Source: Pseudobutyrivibrio xylanivorans (GTDB lineage: Bacteria; Bacillota; Clostridia; Lachnospirales; Lachnospiraceae). Taken from it: a stretch of 64,000 nt of DNA. The stretch spans positions 930,001 through 994,000 of the forward strand of contig NZ_VTVE01000001.1 in the NCBI RefSeq assembly GCF_010906925.1, read 5' to 3'. The notes under the pieces were generated by a model. That model was not told where the DNA came from, did not search any database, and saw only the letters and a list, made by a program, of their open reading frames with translations. Each line of letters starts with the position of its first letter. The first letter of the stretch is position 1. The position numbers were made by a program, and so were the translations under genes. Of the stretch, positions 17,432 to 26,378 are shown in pieces.

Positions 17432-18710
17432 GCTTACAAGCGACACAATAGATAATATTTTAGAATCATTATTAAAAAGAAGCCCTAATCAGTATACAGA
17501 ATATGAGTCTACAGTTACCGAAATCGTAAATACGGTTAGAGAAAAGGGCGATGAGGCAATATTCGCATATACGAAGAAATTCGATGGTGCAGATATTAAT
17601 GCTAGCAATATTGTTGTTACAAAAGAGGAAATAGAAGAGGCATATACTCTTGTTCCTAAGGAACTTGTAGATGTTATCAGAAAAGCCCTTGTAAATATTG
17701 AAAAGTACCACGCTAAGCAGAGACAGAATAGCTGGTTTACTACAGAAGACGGCATTATTCTAGGACAAAAGGTTACCCCACTTGCAAAGGTAGGTGTATA
17801 CGTACCAGGTGGCAAGGCAGTATATCCATCATCTGTTCTTATGAATGTTATGCCTGCAAAGGTAGCAGGAGTTGGCAAGGTATTTATGACTACTCCATGT
17901 AACAAAGAGGGCAAGGTTAATCCTAGTACTCTTGTTGCAGCTAATGAGGCTGGTGTAGATGTAATTTATAAGTGTGGCGGCGCACAGGCTATTGCAGCAC
18001 TTGCATTTGGAACAGAGTCAATCGAAAAGGTTGATAAGATTGTTGGCCCTGGTAATATATTTGTTGCTCTTGCTAAAAAGGCTGTTTTTGGATATGTTTC
18101 AATCGACTCTATTGCTGGTCCTTCAGAGATCTTAGTTTTGGCTGATGAGACAGCTAATCCAACATACGTGGCAGCAGATTTACTTTCACAGGCTGAGCAT
18201 GACGAGCTTGCCAGCGCAATTCTTGTTACTACATCTGAGCGAATCGCAGACGAAGTAGAAAAGGAAATCGAGAGATTCGTAAAGATTTTATCTAGAAAAG
18301 ATATTATCCAGAAATCACTTGATAACTTTGGTTATTTACTTGTTGCTGACAATAAAAAAGATGCAATCGATTGCGTTAATGCCATTGCATCTGAGCACTT
18401 AGAAGTTGTTACAGCTAATCCATTTGAGGATATGACATACATTAAGAATGCTGGTGCGATATTCCTTGGACAGTATTCATCAGAGCCTCTTGGAGATTAT
18501 TTCGCTGGACCAAATCACGTGCTTCCAACAAATGGAACAGCTAGATTTTTCTCACCACTTTCTGTTGATGATTTCATTAAGAAGTCTAGCATTATTTCTT
18601 ATTCGAGAGAGGCACTTGAAACAGTATATCCTGATATTGTTAAGTTTGCTGAGAATGAACAACTTACAGCACATGCTAATTCTATAAGAGTAAGATTTGA
18701 AGATATTTAA
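17418..18710 (+). CDS. hisD: Histidinol dehydrogenase
   Basis: HisD oxidises histidinol to histidine in two NAD-dependent steps using a Zn ion. The 430-residue protein has [38 protein letters not shown], the Zn-site region [13 protein letters not shown], and a closing [14 protein letters not shown]. The ATG at 17418 is chosen because AGGGAG at 17403-17408 is spaced 9 nt from it; a TTG two codons earlier is less likely. It overlaps hisG by 14 bases. Confidence 0.95.
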   Translation: MKKLKLTSDTIDNILESLLKRSPNQYTEYESTVTEIVNTVREKGDEAIFAYTKKFDGADINASNIVVTKEEIEEAYTLVPKELVDVIRKALVNIEKYHAKQRQNSWFTTEDGIILGQKVTPLAKVGVYVPGGKAVYPSSVLMNVMPAKVAGVGKVFMTTPCNKEGKVNPSTLVAANEAGVDVIYKCGGAQAIAALAFGTESIEKVDKIVGPGNIFVALAKKAVFGYVSIDSIAGPSEILVLADETANPTYVAADLLSQAEHDELASAILVTTSERIADEVEKEIERFVKILSRKDIIQKSLDNFGYLLVADNKKDAIDCVNAIASEHLEVVTANPFEDMTYIKNAGAIFLGQYSSEPLGDYFAGPNHVLPTNGTARFFSPLSVDDFIKKSSIISYSREALETVYPDIVKFAENEQLTAHANSIRVRFEDI

Positions 18711-18757
18711 TAATTTATTTATATATCTTAATTATCAGTGCAAAGAGACGATTAAAC

Positions 18758-18786
18758 TTTAAATACCTACTCATATTTTGTATAAT
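18758..18786 (+). promoter_or_regulatory. Possible internal promoter before hisB
   Basis: A perfect TATAAT (18781-18786) with a poor -35 (TTTAAA, 17-nt spacer) sits in the 111-base gap between hisD and hisB, the only sizeable gap in the his cluster. No terminator hairpin is seen in that gap, so read-through from the main promoter is also expected. Confidence 0.35.
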
Positions 18787-18821
18787 GAGAAAGGTGGTTA
18801 TTGAAATAATAGGCGGGGATT

Positions 18822-19418
18822 ATGGCAGAAGAACGTAGAGCAAAGGTTGCTAGAAAAACTAAAGAGACAGATATAACAATTGACTTTTCTATAGATGGAA
18901 GTGGTCTTTGTCAGGTTAACTCAGGTATAGGTTTCTTTGATCACATGCTTGATGCCTTCACAAGACATGGACTTTTTGATTTGGATGCTTCCATTAAGGG
19001 CGATTTACAGGTTGATTGTCACCATACCATCGAGGATACGGGCATTGTTCTTGGTAATGCTATTAAAAAGGCCTGTGGACCTAAGCTTGGATGCAAGCGA
19101 TATGGCAGCTGTATTCTTCCTATGGATGAGACTTTAGTATTAGTTGCAGTTGATTTATGCAACCGACCTTATTTATCTTTTGAGGCCGAGTTTCCTACAG
19201 AGAAAATCGGCTATATGGATACCGAGATGGTTAAGGAATTTTTCTATGCCATTTCTTATTCAGCTAGTATGAACCTTCATATCAAGGTTCTTACACCAGG
19301 TAATTCACACCATATGTGCGAGGCCATGTTTAAGGCTTTCGCTAAGGCTTTAGATGAAGCCACAACTATTGACCCTAGACTGAATAATCAGACTATGACT
19401 ACAAAGGGTTCAATCTAA
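18822..19418 (+). CDS. hisB: Imidazoleglycerol-phosphate dehydratase
   Basis: HisB dehydrates imidazole glycerol phosphate to imidazole acetol phosphate with a di-Mn centre. The 198-residue single-domain form has the two His-rich metal motifs FFDHMLDAFTRHG and DCHHTIEDTGI, plus a late NSHHMCEAMFKAFAKAL. It is not fused to a histidinol phosphatase. It lies after hisD and 18 bases before the HisIE fusion. Confidence 0.95.
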   Translation: MAEERRAKVARKTKETDITIDFSIDGSGLCQVNSGIGFFDHMLDAFTRHGLFDLDASIKGDLQVDCHHTIEDTGIVLGNAIKKACGPKLGCKRYGSCILPMDETLVLVAVDLCNRPYLSFEAEFPTEKIGYMDTEMVKEFFYAISYSASMNLHIKVLTPGNSHHMCEAMFKAFAKALDEATTIDPRLNNQTMTTKGSI

Positions 19419-19436
19419 AAAGGAGTACAACTTAGT

Positions 19437-20717
19437 ATGGAACACAAAAATATAGTTGCTACCATTTACATCAAAGATGGTATGGCAGTAAAGAGTCCTA
19501 CAGAGCTTGATGATAAGAGTGACGTTTTAGAACTTGCATCAGTTTATGATGATAGTGGTATTGATAAAATTATTTGCTATGATTTATCTACAGATGATGA
19601 AGAGCATGAGAAAAATATTCTTGCTATCAGAGAGATTAACCGCAACATTCAGGTTAAGACAGCAGGTGGCGGCAATATCAAGCGTCTTGAGGATGTTAAG
19701 AAGCTTTTATACGCAGGATGCGTTGAGGTTATCTTAAATGGTTCTAAGCCAGAGACAATCGACCTTATCAAAGAGGCAAGTGCACGATTTGGTGCGGAGA
19801 AAATGCTTGTCAGCCTTGCTACAGTAGATTTTCTCTTTAAGACCAAGGATTTCCTTGCAGATAATGTTCACGAGCTTCTCATTATGGATACAAGCCTTCT
19901 AGAGGGTCTTGAGAATATTACTAATATCCCTTACATTGTTCAGGTTGATGAATATGATTTTGATTATATTTTAGGAATCTTAAAGTCAGAGCAAATCAGA
20001 GGTATTTCTGGTCAGTTTTTAAATAATACAGCTTTTGATGCTATGCGCATGAAGAGTGAGCTTTCTGATCAGGGTATCAAAATGGACAACTTCGAAGCAA
20101 AGCTTGAATGGTCAGACTTGAAGCCAAATTCAGATGGACTTATTCCTACAGTTGTTCAGGATTTCCAGACTGGCGAAGTATTAATGGTGGCTTACATGAA
20201 TGAGGAGTCCCTTAATGCTACAATTCGCACAGGTAAGATGACTTATTTCTCTCGTTCAAGACAGAGCCTTTGGGTAAAGGGCGAGACAAGCGGTCATTTC
20301 CAGTATGTAAAGTCATTGACTGCCGATTGCGATTTTGATACTATTTTGGCGAAAGTTTCTCAGGTAGGAGTAGCATGTCACACTGGCGCACCTAGCTGCT
20401 TCTTCAACGAGATAGTAAAAAAGGAGTATATTGAGCGAAATCCACTTAAGGTATTTGAGGATGTTTACGCTGTTATTGAGGACAGAAAGAAGAATCCAAA
20501 AGAGGGTTCTTATACTAACTACCTCTTCGACAAGGGCATTGATAAAATCCTTAAAAAGGTGGGCGAAGAAGCTACAGAAATCGTTATTGCAGCTAAGAAC
20601 CCTGAGTCAGAGGAGACCAAATACGAGATTTCTGATTTCTTGTATCACATGATGGTTCTTATGGTAGAAAAGGGTGTTACTTGGGAGGACGTTACTTCTG
20701 AGCTTGCTCAAAGATAA
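19437..20717 (+). CDS. hisIE: HisIE with N-terminal degenerate HisA/HisF-like domain
   Basis: A 426-residue three-part protein. Residues about 222-335 are phosphoribosyl-AMP cyclohydrolase (His[45 protein letters not shown]) and about 345-426 are phosphoribosyl-ATP pyrophosphatase (His[20 protein letters not shown]), catalysing steps two and three of histidine synthesis. Residues 1-215 align with the HisF/HisA barrel: IKDGMAVK at 12-19 and the phosphate-binding [12 protein letters not shown] near 76-87. Both catalytic aspartates appear lost: Tyr11 stands where HisF has Asp11 and Ala128 where it has Asp130. The barrel is therefore probably structural or regulatory. True hisA, hisF, hisH and hisC are not in this window. 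Confidence 0.88.
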   Translation: MEHKNIVATIYIKDGMAVKSPTELDDKSDVLELASVYDDSGIDKIICYDLSTDDEEHEKNILAIREINRNIQVKTAGGGNIKRLEDVKKLLYAGCVEVILNGSKPETIDLIKEASARFGAEKMLVSLATVDFLFKTKDFLADNVHELLIMDTSLLEGLENITNIPYIVQVDEYDFDYILGILKSEQIRGISGQFLNNTAFDAMRMKSELSDQGIKMDNFEAKLEWSDLKPNSDGLIPTVVQDFQTGEVLMVAYMNEESLNATIRTGKMTYFSRSRQSLWVKGETSGHFQYVKSLTADCDFDTILAKVSQVGVACHTGAPSCFFNEIVKKEYIERNPLKVFEDVYAVIEDRKKNPKEGSYTNYLFDKGIDKILKKVGEEATEIVIAAKNPESEETKYEISDFLYHMMVLMVEKGVTWEDVTSELAQR

Positions 20718-20721
20718 TTAA

Positions 20722-22590
20722 ATGAAAAAACTTGCGTTACCAGACGATATTTTAATGCAGATTGATAAGCCTGCACGTTATATCGGCAATGAATTTAATA
20801 GTGTAAAAAAGAATCCTGCAGAGGTAGACATCAGATTTGCTATGTGCTTTCCTGATGTCTACGAAGTAGGTATGTCTCATCTTGGTATAGCTATTCTTTA
20901 CGATATGCTTAACAAGCGTGAGGACACATATTGTGAAAGGGTATATTCGCCATGGCCAGATTTACATAATCTGATGAAGGAGCGTAATATACCCCTTTTT
21001 GCGCTTGAATCCCAGGATGCCATCAAGGATTTTGATTTCATCGGTATGACACTCCAGTATGAGATGTGTTATACCAACATTTTACAGATTCTTGATTTGG
21101 CAGGAGTTGCCCTAGAATCAAAAGATAGAGACGATGATGACCCTATAGTTGTAGTAGGTGGTCCATGTGCTACTAATCCTGAGCCTATAGCTGATTTTGT
21201 AGATATTGTATATGTAGGCGAGGGCGAAACAAGCTACGGTGATCTTTTAGACTTATATAAAAAATGTAGAAAAAGTGGATTTAATAGACAGGATTTCCTT
21301 AGAAAAGCTTGCCATATTCCAGGGATTTACGTTCCTTCTTTATATGAGGTTGGCTATAAGGAAAGTGACGGAACTTTAGAGTATTTTAGACCTCTTTATG
21401 ATGATGTACCTTCTGTAATTGATAGACAGGTTGTGACAGATATGGATTCATCTTCTTACCCAACTAAGATGCTTATTCCATTTGTTAGAGCGATTCAAGA
21501 TAGAGTAGTTCTCGAAATCCAGCGAGGTTGTATTAGAGGATGTCGTTTCTGTCAGGCTGGTATGATTTACCGACCAAACAGAGAGAAGTCTGTTGATGTT
21601 TTAAAGGCTCAAGCCAAAGAACTTTTAGCTTCAACAGGTCACGAGGAGATTTCCCTTAGTTCACTATCATCCAGTGATTATCATGCACTTGGAGAACTTA
21701 TGGATTTCCTTATTGATGATTGTCTTTCTGAGGGTGTTAATGTGTCGTTACCGTCTTTACGAATTGATGCATTTTCTCTTGATGTTATGTCAAAGGTTCA
21801 GGACGTTAGAAAATCAAGTATTACTTTTGCTCCAGAAGCTGGCAGCCAGCGTATGAGAAATGTAATCAATAAGGGCCTTACAGTTGAGGATATCATTGGT
21901 GGTGCAACACTTGCATTTAAGGGTGGCTGGAATAAGGTTAAATTCTATTTCATGCTGGGACTTCCAACAGAGACAGACGAGGATATGAAGGCCATTCCAC
22001 AGCTTGCCAATGAAGTTGCTGCTGCTTACTATGATACCGTTCCTAAGGAACAGCGTCAGGGTAGATGCCAGATTACTATTTCTACTTCATTCTTTGTACC
22101 AAAGCCATTTACACCTTTCCAGTGGGCACCTATGTATGAGGCAGGAGAATACTTACGCCGTGCCAAAGTTGTTAACGACGAGATGAAGGCACAGCTTAAC
22201 CAAAAGTCTCTTAAGTACAATTGGCATCATTCTGATGTTACAGTTCTTGAGGGGGTGTTTGCCCGTGGAGATAGAAGACTTTGTCCTGCTATTTTGGATG
22301 CATATAAGAGCGGCTGTTTCTTTGATGCATGGGGTGAATATTTTGACTTTGACAAATGGCTTGCAGCCTTTGAAAAGAATAATATTTCTATAGATTATTA
22401 TGCATACCGTCAGCGTGATTTAGATGAGCTCCTTCCTTGGGATTTCATCAATTGTCACGTAACAAAAGAATTCTTAAAGAGAGAGTGGAACAACGCTATG
22501 GAAGCTAAGGTAACACCAAATTGCAAGATGGCTTGTAGCGGTTGTGGCTCTGCTAAAATTGGATCGGGGGTATGTCATAATGCGCGCTAG
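20722..22590 (+). CDS. B12-binding-type radical SAM protein, TIGR03960 family
   Basis: A 622-residue radical-SAM protein with an N-terminal B12-binding-like domain. The AdoMet cluster motif is QRGCIRGCRFCQAG (CX3CX2C) near residue 268, and a second Cys group MACSGCGSAKIGSGVC closes the protein. The substrate of this family is not known. It is characteristically followed by a TIGR03936/DUF2344 gene, as here with an 11-base overlap, and by an RNase E/G gene, which suggests a role in RNA or tRNA modification; that is inference from context. Confidence 0.85.
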   Translation: MKKLALPDDILMQIDKPARYIGNEFNSVKKNPAEVDIRFAMCFPDVYEVGMSHLGIAILYDMLNKREDTYCERVYSPWPDLHNLMKERNIPLFALESQDAIKDFDFIGMTLQYEMCYTNILQILDLAGVALESKDRDDDDPIVVVGGPCATNPEPIADFVDIVYVGEGETSYGDLLDLYKKCRKSGFNRQDFLRKACHIPGIYVPSLYEVGYKESDGTLEYFRPLYDDVPSVIDRQVVTDMDSSSYPTKMLIPFVRAIQDRVVLEIQRGCIRGCRFCQAGMIYRPNREKSVDVLKAQAKELLASTGHEEISLSSLSSSDYHALGELMDFLIDDCLSEGVNVSLPSLRIDAFSLDVMSKVQDVRKSSITFAPEAGSQRMRNVINKGLTVEDIIGGATLAFKGGWNKVKFYFMLGLPTETDEDMKAIPQLANEVAAAYYDTVPKEQRQGRCQITISTSFFVPKPFTPFQWAPMYEAGEYLRRAKVVNDEMKAQLNQKSLKYNWHHSDVTVLEGVFARGDRRLCPAILDAYKSGCFFDAWGEYFDFDKWLAAFEKNNISIDYYAYRQRDLDELLPWDFINCHVTKEFLKREWNNAMEAKVTPNCKMACSGCGSAKIGSGVCHNAR

Positions 22591-23296
22591 AGTTAAATTT
22601 GCCAAGACAGGCATAATGAGATATGTGGGCCATCTAGATTTAATGAGATTTTTCCAGAAAGCTGTAAAGCGTTCTAATCTTCCTATTAGATATTCAGAAG
22701 GATTTAATCCTCACCAGATTATGTCATTTGCATCACCACTTGGTGTAGGCCTTACATCTGAGGGTGAATATATGGATATCGATTTAAAGGAAAAGGTAGA
22801 TCCCGTCGCTGCCCTTAATTCTCTTAATGACAACATGGTAGAGGGGCTTGACATAACATGCTTTAAATACCTACCAGATGATGCTGAAAAATGTATGTCT
22901 GCCGTTACTGCAGCAAGTTACATCGTAACATATAAGGATTCAAAGGATGATGCTTGTTACATAGATAATATTTTAGATTTAAAATTGAAATTTTTTGATG
23001 AAGCACATTCTATTAACATTATTAAAAAGACAAAAAAGGGTGAACGAGAGCTTGATTTAAAGCCACTTATTTACCGCTTTAACCTTACAATAGAAGATAA
23101 AGTACCTGTGTATGATTTTCTTCTTTCTAGCGGTAGTACAGATAATATTAAGCCAGAGCTTGTAGTAAAGGCTTTCCATGAATTTATAGGTCTACCTGAA
23201 TTTGATGATTTATCGCTTGATATTAAAAGAGTAGATATGTTTACTGGACTGCCAGATAACTTTATCTCTCTTGGAGAAATTGGGGATGAGCATTAA
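22580..23296 (+). CDS. TIGR03936 family protein (DUF2344)
   Basis: A 238-residue cytoplasmic protein, the usual partner of the preceding radical-SAM enzyme; in some bacteria the two are fused. Signature residues are RARVKFAKTGIMRYVGHLDLMRFFQKAVKRS and YSEGFNPHQIMSFASPLGVGLTS. The ATG at 22580 sits behind a GGGGG run and overlaps the upstream stop; earlier in-frame starts lie inside the radical-SAM gene. Biochemical function is not established. Confidence 0.85.
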   Translation: MRARVKFAKTGIMRYVGHLDLMRFFQKAVKRSNLPIRYSEGFNPHQIMSFASPLGVGLTSEGEYMDIDLKEKVDPVAALNSLNDNMVEGLDITCFKYLPDDAEKCMSAVTAASYIVTYKDSKDDACYIDNILDLKLKFFDEAHSINIIKKTKKGERELDLKPLIYRFNLTIEDKVPVYDFLLSSGSTDNIKPELVVKAFHEFIGLPEFDDLSLDIKRVDMFTGLPDNFISLGEIGDEH

Positions 23297-24170
23297 AAAA
23301 ATAGTAATTACAAAGGGAATATATGAGAATAAGGAGCTTAGGCTCCTTGTTTCATTTGATGAAAATGATAGCCCTCTAGATATTATCAACCTGGATAATA
23401 CACAGATTGGCACAGTCTGCACTGCCACAGTTGAAAAGGTTATTTCTGACATTGATTCTTGTATATGTAAGCTTTCTATTGGTGAAAAGGGTTTTATCGA
23501 ATCAAAAAAGCTATTTCCTGAATATTATTTGGTTCGTCATTCAGATAAAAAGAAGGTTTGTCAGGGAGATCAATTTTACGTTGTAATTACCCAGGATAAA
23601 AAAGGAAGCAAGCCATTTTCGTGTAACTTTGTAAAGCATTTAATTGATGATTATAAGAATAATGGTTTTGTTTATCACTATATAAATGAGTATGCTTCAT
23701 CTGATTATGAAATAGTTTCAGATCTAGAAGAAGTAATCAATATGGACCTTAATGTTAGGGCATATACTGATGAATCCTATAGTTTATGGAATCTATATGA
23801 CCTTACTAAACTTTTAAAGAATATCACATCAAATGTTTGCCATTTAAAAGATGGTGGCAATATTGTAATAGAACCTACAGAAGCACTTACAGTTATTGAT
23901 GTCAATTCATCTAAAAATCATGGCAAAGGAACAGCTTTTGACACCAATAAACAAGCAATTGATGAAGTATTAAAACAGATTAGGCTTAGATCTATTTCTG
24001 GTATAATAATAATCGATATGCTTAAGGTATCCAAAGATGAGGAGCAAGAGCTAATTAGATATTTCAAAGACAATTCTAATGATGATATTTCTAACGTATC
24101 AGTCCATGGCTTCACTCATTTAGGTTTACTAGAAATCACAAGAAGCAGAAATTTCTCATCTGTTTTTTAG
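23286..24170 (+). CDS. rng: Ribonuclease E/G family protein, short form
   Basis: A 294-residue RNase E/G homologue lacking the C-terminal half. An N-terminal S1-like region (about 40-110) leads to the DNase I-like catalytic core with metal residues Asp205 and Asn207 (TVIDVNSSK) and Asp244 (IIIDMLKV), and the FTHLGLLEITRSR block near 276-288. The protein then ends, so the CXXC zinc-link and small dimerisation domain of E. coli RNase E/G are missing. The ATG at 23286 follows TTGGAG. It overlaps the DUF2344 gene by 11 bases. Catalytic residues suggest it is active, but in what oligomeric state is unclear. Confidence 0.82.
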   Translation: MSIKKIVITKGIYENKELRLLVSFDENDSPLDIINLDNTQIGTVCTATVEKVISDIDSCICKLSIGEKGFIESKKLFPEYYLVRHSDKKKVCQGDQFYVVITQDKKGSKPFSCNFVKHLIDDYKNNGFVYHYINEYASSDYEIVSDLEEVINMDLNVRAYTDESYSLWNLYDLTKLLKNITSNVCHLKDGGNIVIEPTEALTVIDVNSSKNHGKGTAFDTNKQAIDEVLKQIRLRSISGIIIIDMLKVSKDEEQELIRYFKDNSNDDISNVSVHGFTHLGLLEITRSRNFSSVF

Positions 24171-24200
24171 AATAAATTAAAATTATATGGGATGAATAAT

Positions 24201-24806
24201 ATGAAAAATAATAATAGATGGCAGCGTATAGTAGGGATTATTGTAGCCATAATTCTATGTGTTGCATCATCAGAATTTATTAACAATCAAAATGTAACTG
24301 AGATAGATGCAGATAATACAGTGGATAATCAGGAGAGTAAATTGGATGCTGTTAAATTCATTAGAACTGTAGATGGAGATACTATTATTGTTGAGGATTC
24401 AAATGGAGAGCATAAGCGAGTTCGCATGATTGGAATCGATACGCCAGAATCCGTTGCTCAAGAAGAAGAGCGCAACAATGAATACGGTGTAATGGCAAGC
24501 GACTATACTAAGGAATTACTGTCAAATGCCGGTACCCTCTATCTAGAATATGATGTAGATGCAGACGACCAATACGATAGAATTTTAGCTTACGTCTGGT
24601 TAGAAGATGTGGATGATACATTTAATGTAGAAAACATAAAAAATTCAATGGTTAATGCTATAATTGTCGAGAATGGTTATGGGATTGCTAAAAAATACGA
24701 GCCTACAGTAGCCCATGATGATATTTTAGCTGAATTGATGGCAGAGGCTGAAGAAAATAATATTGGCCTATGGCAATATCAAGAATTTAGAGACCTTTGG
24801 AAATAA
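24201..24806 (+). CDS. Membrane-anchored thermonuclease-like (SNase) protein
   Basis: A 201-residue protein with a short basic N-terminus and one hydrophobic segment (about 9-24), probably a signal anchor, followed by a staphylococcal-nuclease fold. Catalytic residues are all visible: Asp60 in VDGD, Arg75, Asp80-Thr81-X-Glu83 in RMIGIDTPE, and Arg127 in DRILAYVW. It should hydrolyse DNA or RNA outside the cell membrane with Ca2+. The start at 24201 is favoured over 24192 because GGGA lies 8 nt upstream, though the site is weak. A Cys at position 20 is not in a convincing lipobox. Confidence 0.82.
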   Translation: MKNNNRWQRIVGIIVAIILCVASSEFINNQNVTEIDADNTVDNQESKLDAVKFIRTVDGDTIIVEDSNGEHKRVRMIGIDTPESVAQEEERNNEYGVMASDYTKELLSNAGTLYLEYDVDADDQYDRILAYVWLEDVDDTFNVENIKNSMVNAIIVENGYGIAKKYEPTVAHDDILAELMAEAEENNIGLWQYQEFRDLWK

Positions 24807-24839
24807 TTCGTTTTTATTTGTTATATGGGGGTATCAACC

Positions 24840-25208
24840 ATGGAAATAGGCGAGATGATCCAAGTAGTACAAGCAAAAGCTGTAGAGATTGCAGATGAGG
24901 AAATCAGAAAATACAATAAGGATTTTCCGGAGATTACTCTTACTGATGAAGCTAAAGAAGCTGTCAGAGTATGTTCCACCTCTCAGTTAACACTTCAACT
25001 AAGCAAGTGTAGATTTAAAGAAGGGGAAGATCCTGATGAGCTATTCAATAACTGGTTTGCATCAAACGAAGAAGAGGATTTAAGAAAAGCCTGTAGGCAC
25101 TGTCTTGAGGCTGAAGCTAAAAAGATTAGAGAAGCAGGGAGCAAAAATCTAAGTTCATTAGATATGTATTTGAAGAAGCACCTTGGGGACATACATGAAA
25201 TAGATTAG
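24840..25208 (+). CDS. Hypothetical protein, acidic, helical
   Basis: A 122-residue protein I do not recognise. It is acidic and helix-rich (MIQVVQAKAVEIADEEIRKY at the start), with three cysteines at about 45, 56 and 84 and no signal peptide or membrane segment. The ATG at 24840 is preferred to one at 24825 because GGGGG at 24827-24831 is well placed for it. It follows the nuclease by 33 bases and may be co-transcribed with it. No function is proposed. Confidence 0.7.
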   Translation: MEIGEMIQVVQAKAVEIADEEIRKYNKDFPEITLTDEAKEAVRVCSTSQLTLQLSKCRFKEGEDPDELFNNWFASNEEEDLRKACRHCLEAEAKKIREAGSKNLSSLDMYLKKHLGDIHEID

Positions 25209-25269
25209 CTTAACAATCTAGATTCTTCTAAATTTTCATATTTTTTTATACAATTTATTCAGATATCAG

Positions 25270-25298
25270 TTGACGCACAAAAAAAGCTGTGTTAATAT
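25270..25298 (+). promoter_or_regulatory. Promoter of rplU-prp-rpmA
   Basis: TTGACG (25270-25275), 17-nt spacer, TAATAT (25293-25298). Transcription would start near 25305, at the 5' end of the L21 leader. Confidence 0.8.
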
Positions 25299-25304
25299 AC
25301 ATGA

Positions 25305-25390
25305 GTATGCCGCTCAGTGTGGTTTTTTAAGTGTGTTTCATACCGAAGCACCACCGAAACTGGCGAGTAATGATAAAAAGGAGGAGCAAC
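25305..25390 (+). promoter_or_regulatory. Ribosomal protein L21 leader RNA
   Basis: The untranslated leader between promoter and rplU folds locally: GTATG (25305-25309) can pair with CATAC (25339-25343), and GTGGT (25318-25322) with ACCAC (25350-25354). Position and content match the L21 leader element of Firmicutes, by which L21 is thought to repress its own operon. It ends at the AAGGAGG ribosome site. Confidence 0.7.
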
Positions 25391-25391
25391 C

Positions 25392-25700
25392 ATGTACGCA
25401 ATTATTGCAACAGGTGGTAAGCAGTACAAAGTTTCTGAAGGCGATATCATTACCATTGAAAAGCTTGGCGTTGAAGCTGGTGAGAAGGTTACTTTTGATC
25501 AGGTTCTTGCTGTTAGCGACAAGGATCTCAAGGTTGGCGACCCAACAGTTAAGGGTGCTACAGTAGAGGCTTCTGTTGTTAAAGAAGGCAGAGGTAAGAA
25601 GGTAATCGTATACAAGTACAAGAGAAAAACAGGTTACCACAACAAGAATGGCCACAGACAGGCTTTCACTCAGGTTAAGATTGAGAAGATTAACGGCTAA
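25392..25700 (+). CDS. rplU: 50S ribosomal protein L21
   Basis: L21 is a large-subunit protein binding 23S rRNA. The 102-residue product has [18 protein letters not shown] at its start and the closing [18 protein letters not shown] signature. It heads the conserved rplU-prp-rpmA-obgE block and is preceded by AAGGAGG and the L21 leader. Confidence 0.97.
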   Translation: MYAIIATGGKQYKVSEGDIITIEKLGVEAGEKVTFDQVLAVSDKDLKVGDPTVKGATVEASVVKEGRGKKVIVYKYKRKTGYHNKNGHRQAFTQVKIEKING

Positions 25701-25702
25701 TT

Positions 25703-26029
25703 ATGATTAGCGTAGTAATTTCCAAACACCAGAATAAATATATCAATGTTACACTTAAGGGACATGCAGGTTATGCTGACCACGGTCAGGATATAGTGTG
25801 TTCGGCAGTATCAGTTCTTGTGATTAATACTTTTAATAGTATTGAGCGATTTACAGATGATGCTTTCTCGTGTGACGCAGCAGAGGATGGCGGCTATATG
25901 AGCATGACATTCAATGATGATATTTCTAGTGAGTCACAGTTATTATTGGACTCCATGGTTTTAGGTTTGGACGAAATTCACAAACAATACGGTGATGAAT
26001 ATATTTCATTCACATACAAGGAGGTGTAA
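25703..26029 (+). CDS. prp: Ribosomal-processing cysteine protease Prp
   Basis: Prp removes the N-terminal extension of L27, an essential maturation step in Firmicutes. The 108-residue protein carries the family motif GHAGYADHGQDIVCSAVS with the catalytic pair His21 and Cys33. It lies between rplU and rpmA, 2 bases after one and 3 bases before the other, and its substrate site is visible in the downstream rpmA product. Older name: YsxB. Confidence 0.93.
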   Translation: MISVVISKHQNKYINVTLKGHAGYADHGQDIVCSAVSVLVINTFNSIERFTDDAFSCDAAEDGGYMSMTFNDDISSESQLLLDSMVLGLDEIHKQYGDEYISFTYKEV

Positions 26030-26032
26030 GAC

Positions 26033-26317
26033 ATGTTACAGATGAACCTTCAGTTCTTCGCTCATAAAAAGGGTGTAGGCTCTACAAAGAACGGTAGAGA
26101 TTCAGAGTCTAAGAGATTAGGCGCTAAAAGAGCAGACGGTCAGTTCGTTAAGGCTGGCAATATTCTTTACAGACAGCGTGGTACAAAGATTCTTCCAGGC
26201 AACAATGTAGGTCTCGGTGGAGACGATACACTTTTTGCTTTAGTAGATGGAGTACTTCGTTTCGAAAGAAAAGGTAGAGACAAGAAGCAGGCTTCTGTCT
26301 ATCCAGTAGAACAGTAA
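26033..26317 (+). CDS. rpmA: 50S ribosomal protein L27 with cleavable N-terminal extension
   Basis: L27 sits near the peptidyl-transferase centre, its mature N-terminus reaching the tRNA acceptor end. The 94-residue precursor begins MLQMNLQFF followed by [21 protein letters not shown]. The first nine residues match the extension that Prp removes after the Phe-Phe pair to expose Ala-His-Lys-Lys. The presence of prp just upstream supports this. Confidence 0.97.
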   Translation: MLQMNLQFFAHKKGVGSTKNGRDSESKRLGAKRADGQFVKAGNILYRQRGTKILPGNNVGLGGDDTLFALVDGVLRFERKGRDKKQASVYPVEQ

Positions 26318-26321
26318 TTTA

Positions 26322-26353
26322 TTGACCCGACTACGAATCGTATGTCGGGTCAA
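26322..26353 (+). terminator. Stem-loop after rpmA
   Basis: TTGACCCGAC (26322-26331) pairs perfectly with GTCGGGTCAA (26344-26353); the loop sequence TACGAATCGTA can extend the stem by three pairs. The downstream ATTTAATTTTAG is only moderately T-rich, so this may be a partial terminator or processing site. Confidence 0.65.
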
Positions 26354-26378
26354 ATTTAATTTTAGAACAATTAAAAGA

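Noticed and set aside
19437-20090. Functional HisA or HisF
   Set aside because: Both catalytic aspartates are replaced at the aligned positions.
25270-25566. Open frame starting TTG through the L21 leader into rplU
   Set aside because: It starts in the -35 box, covers the promoter and leader, and then runs out of frame through rplU; not a gene.
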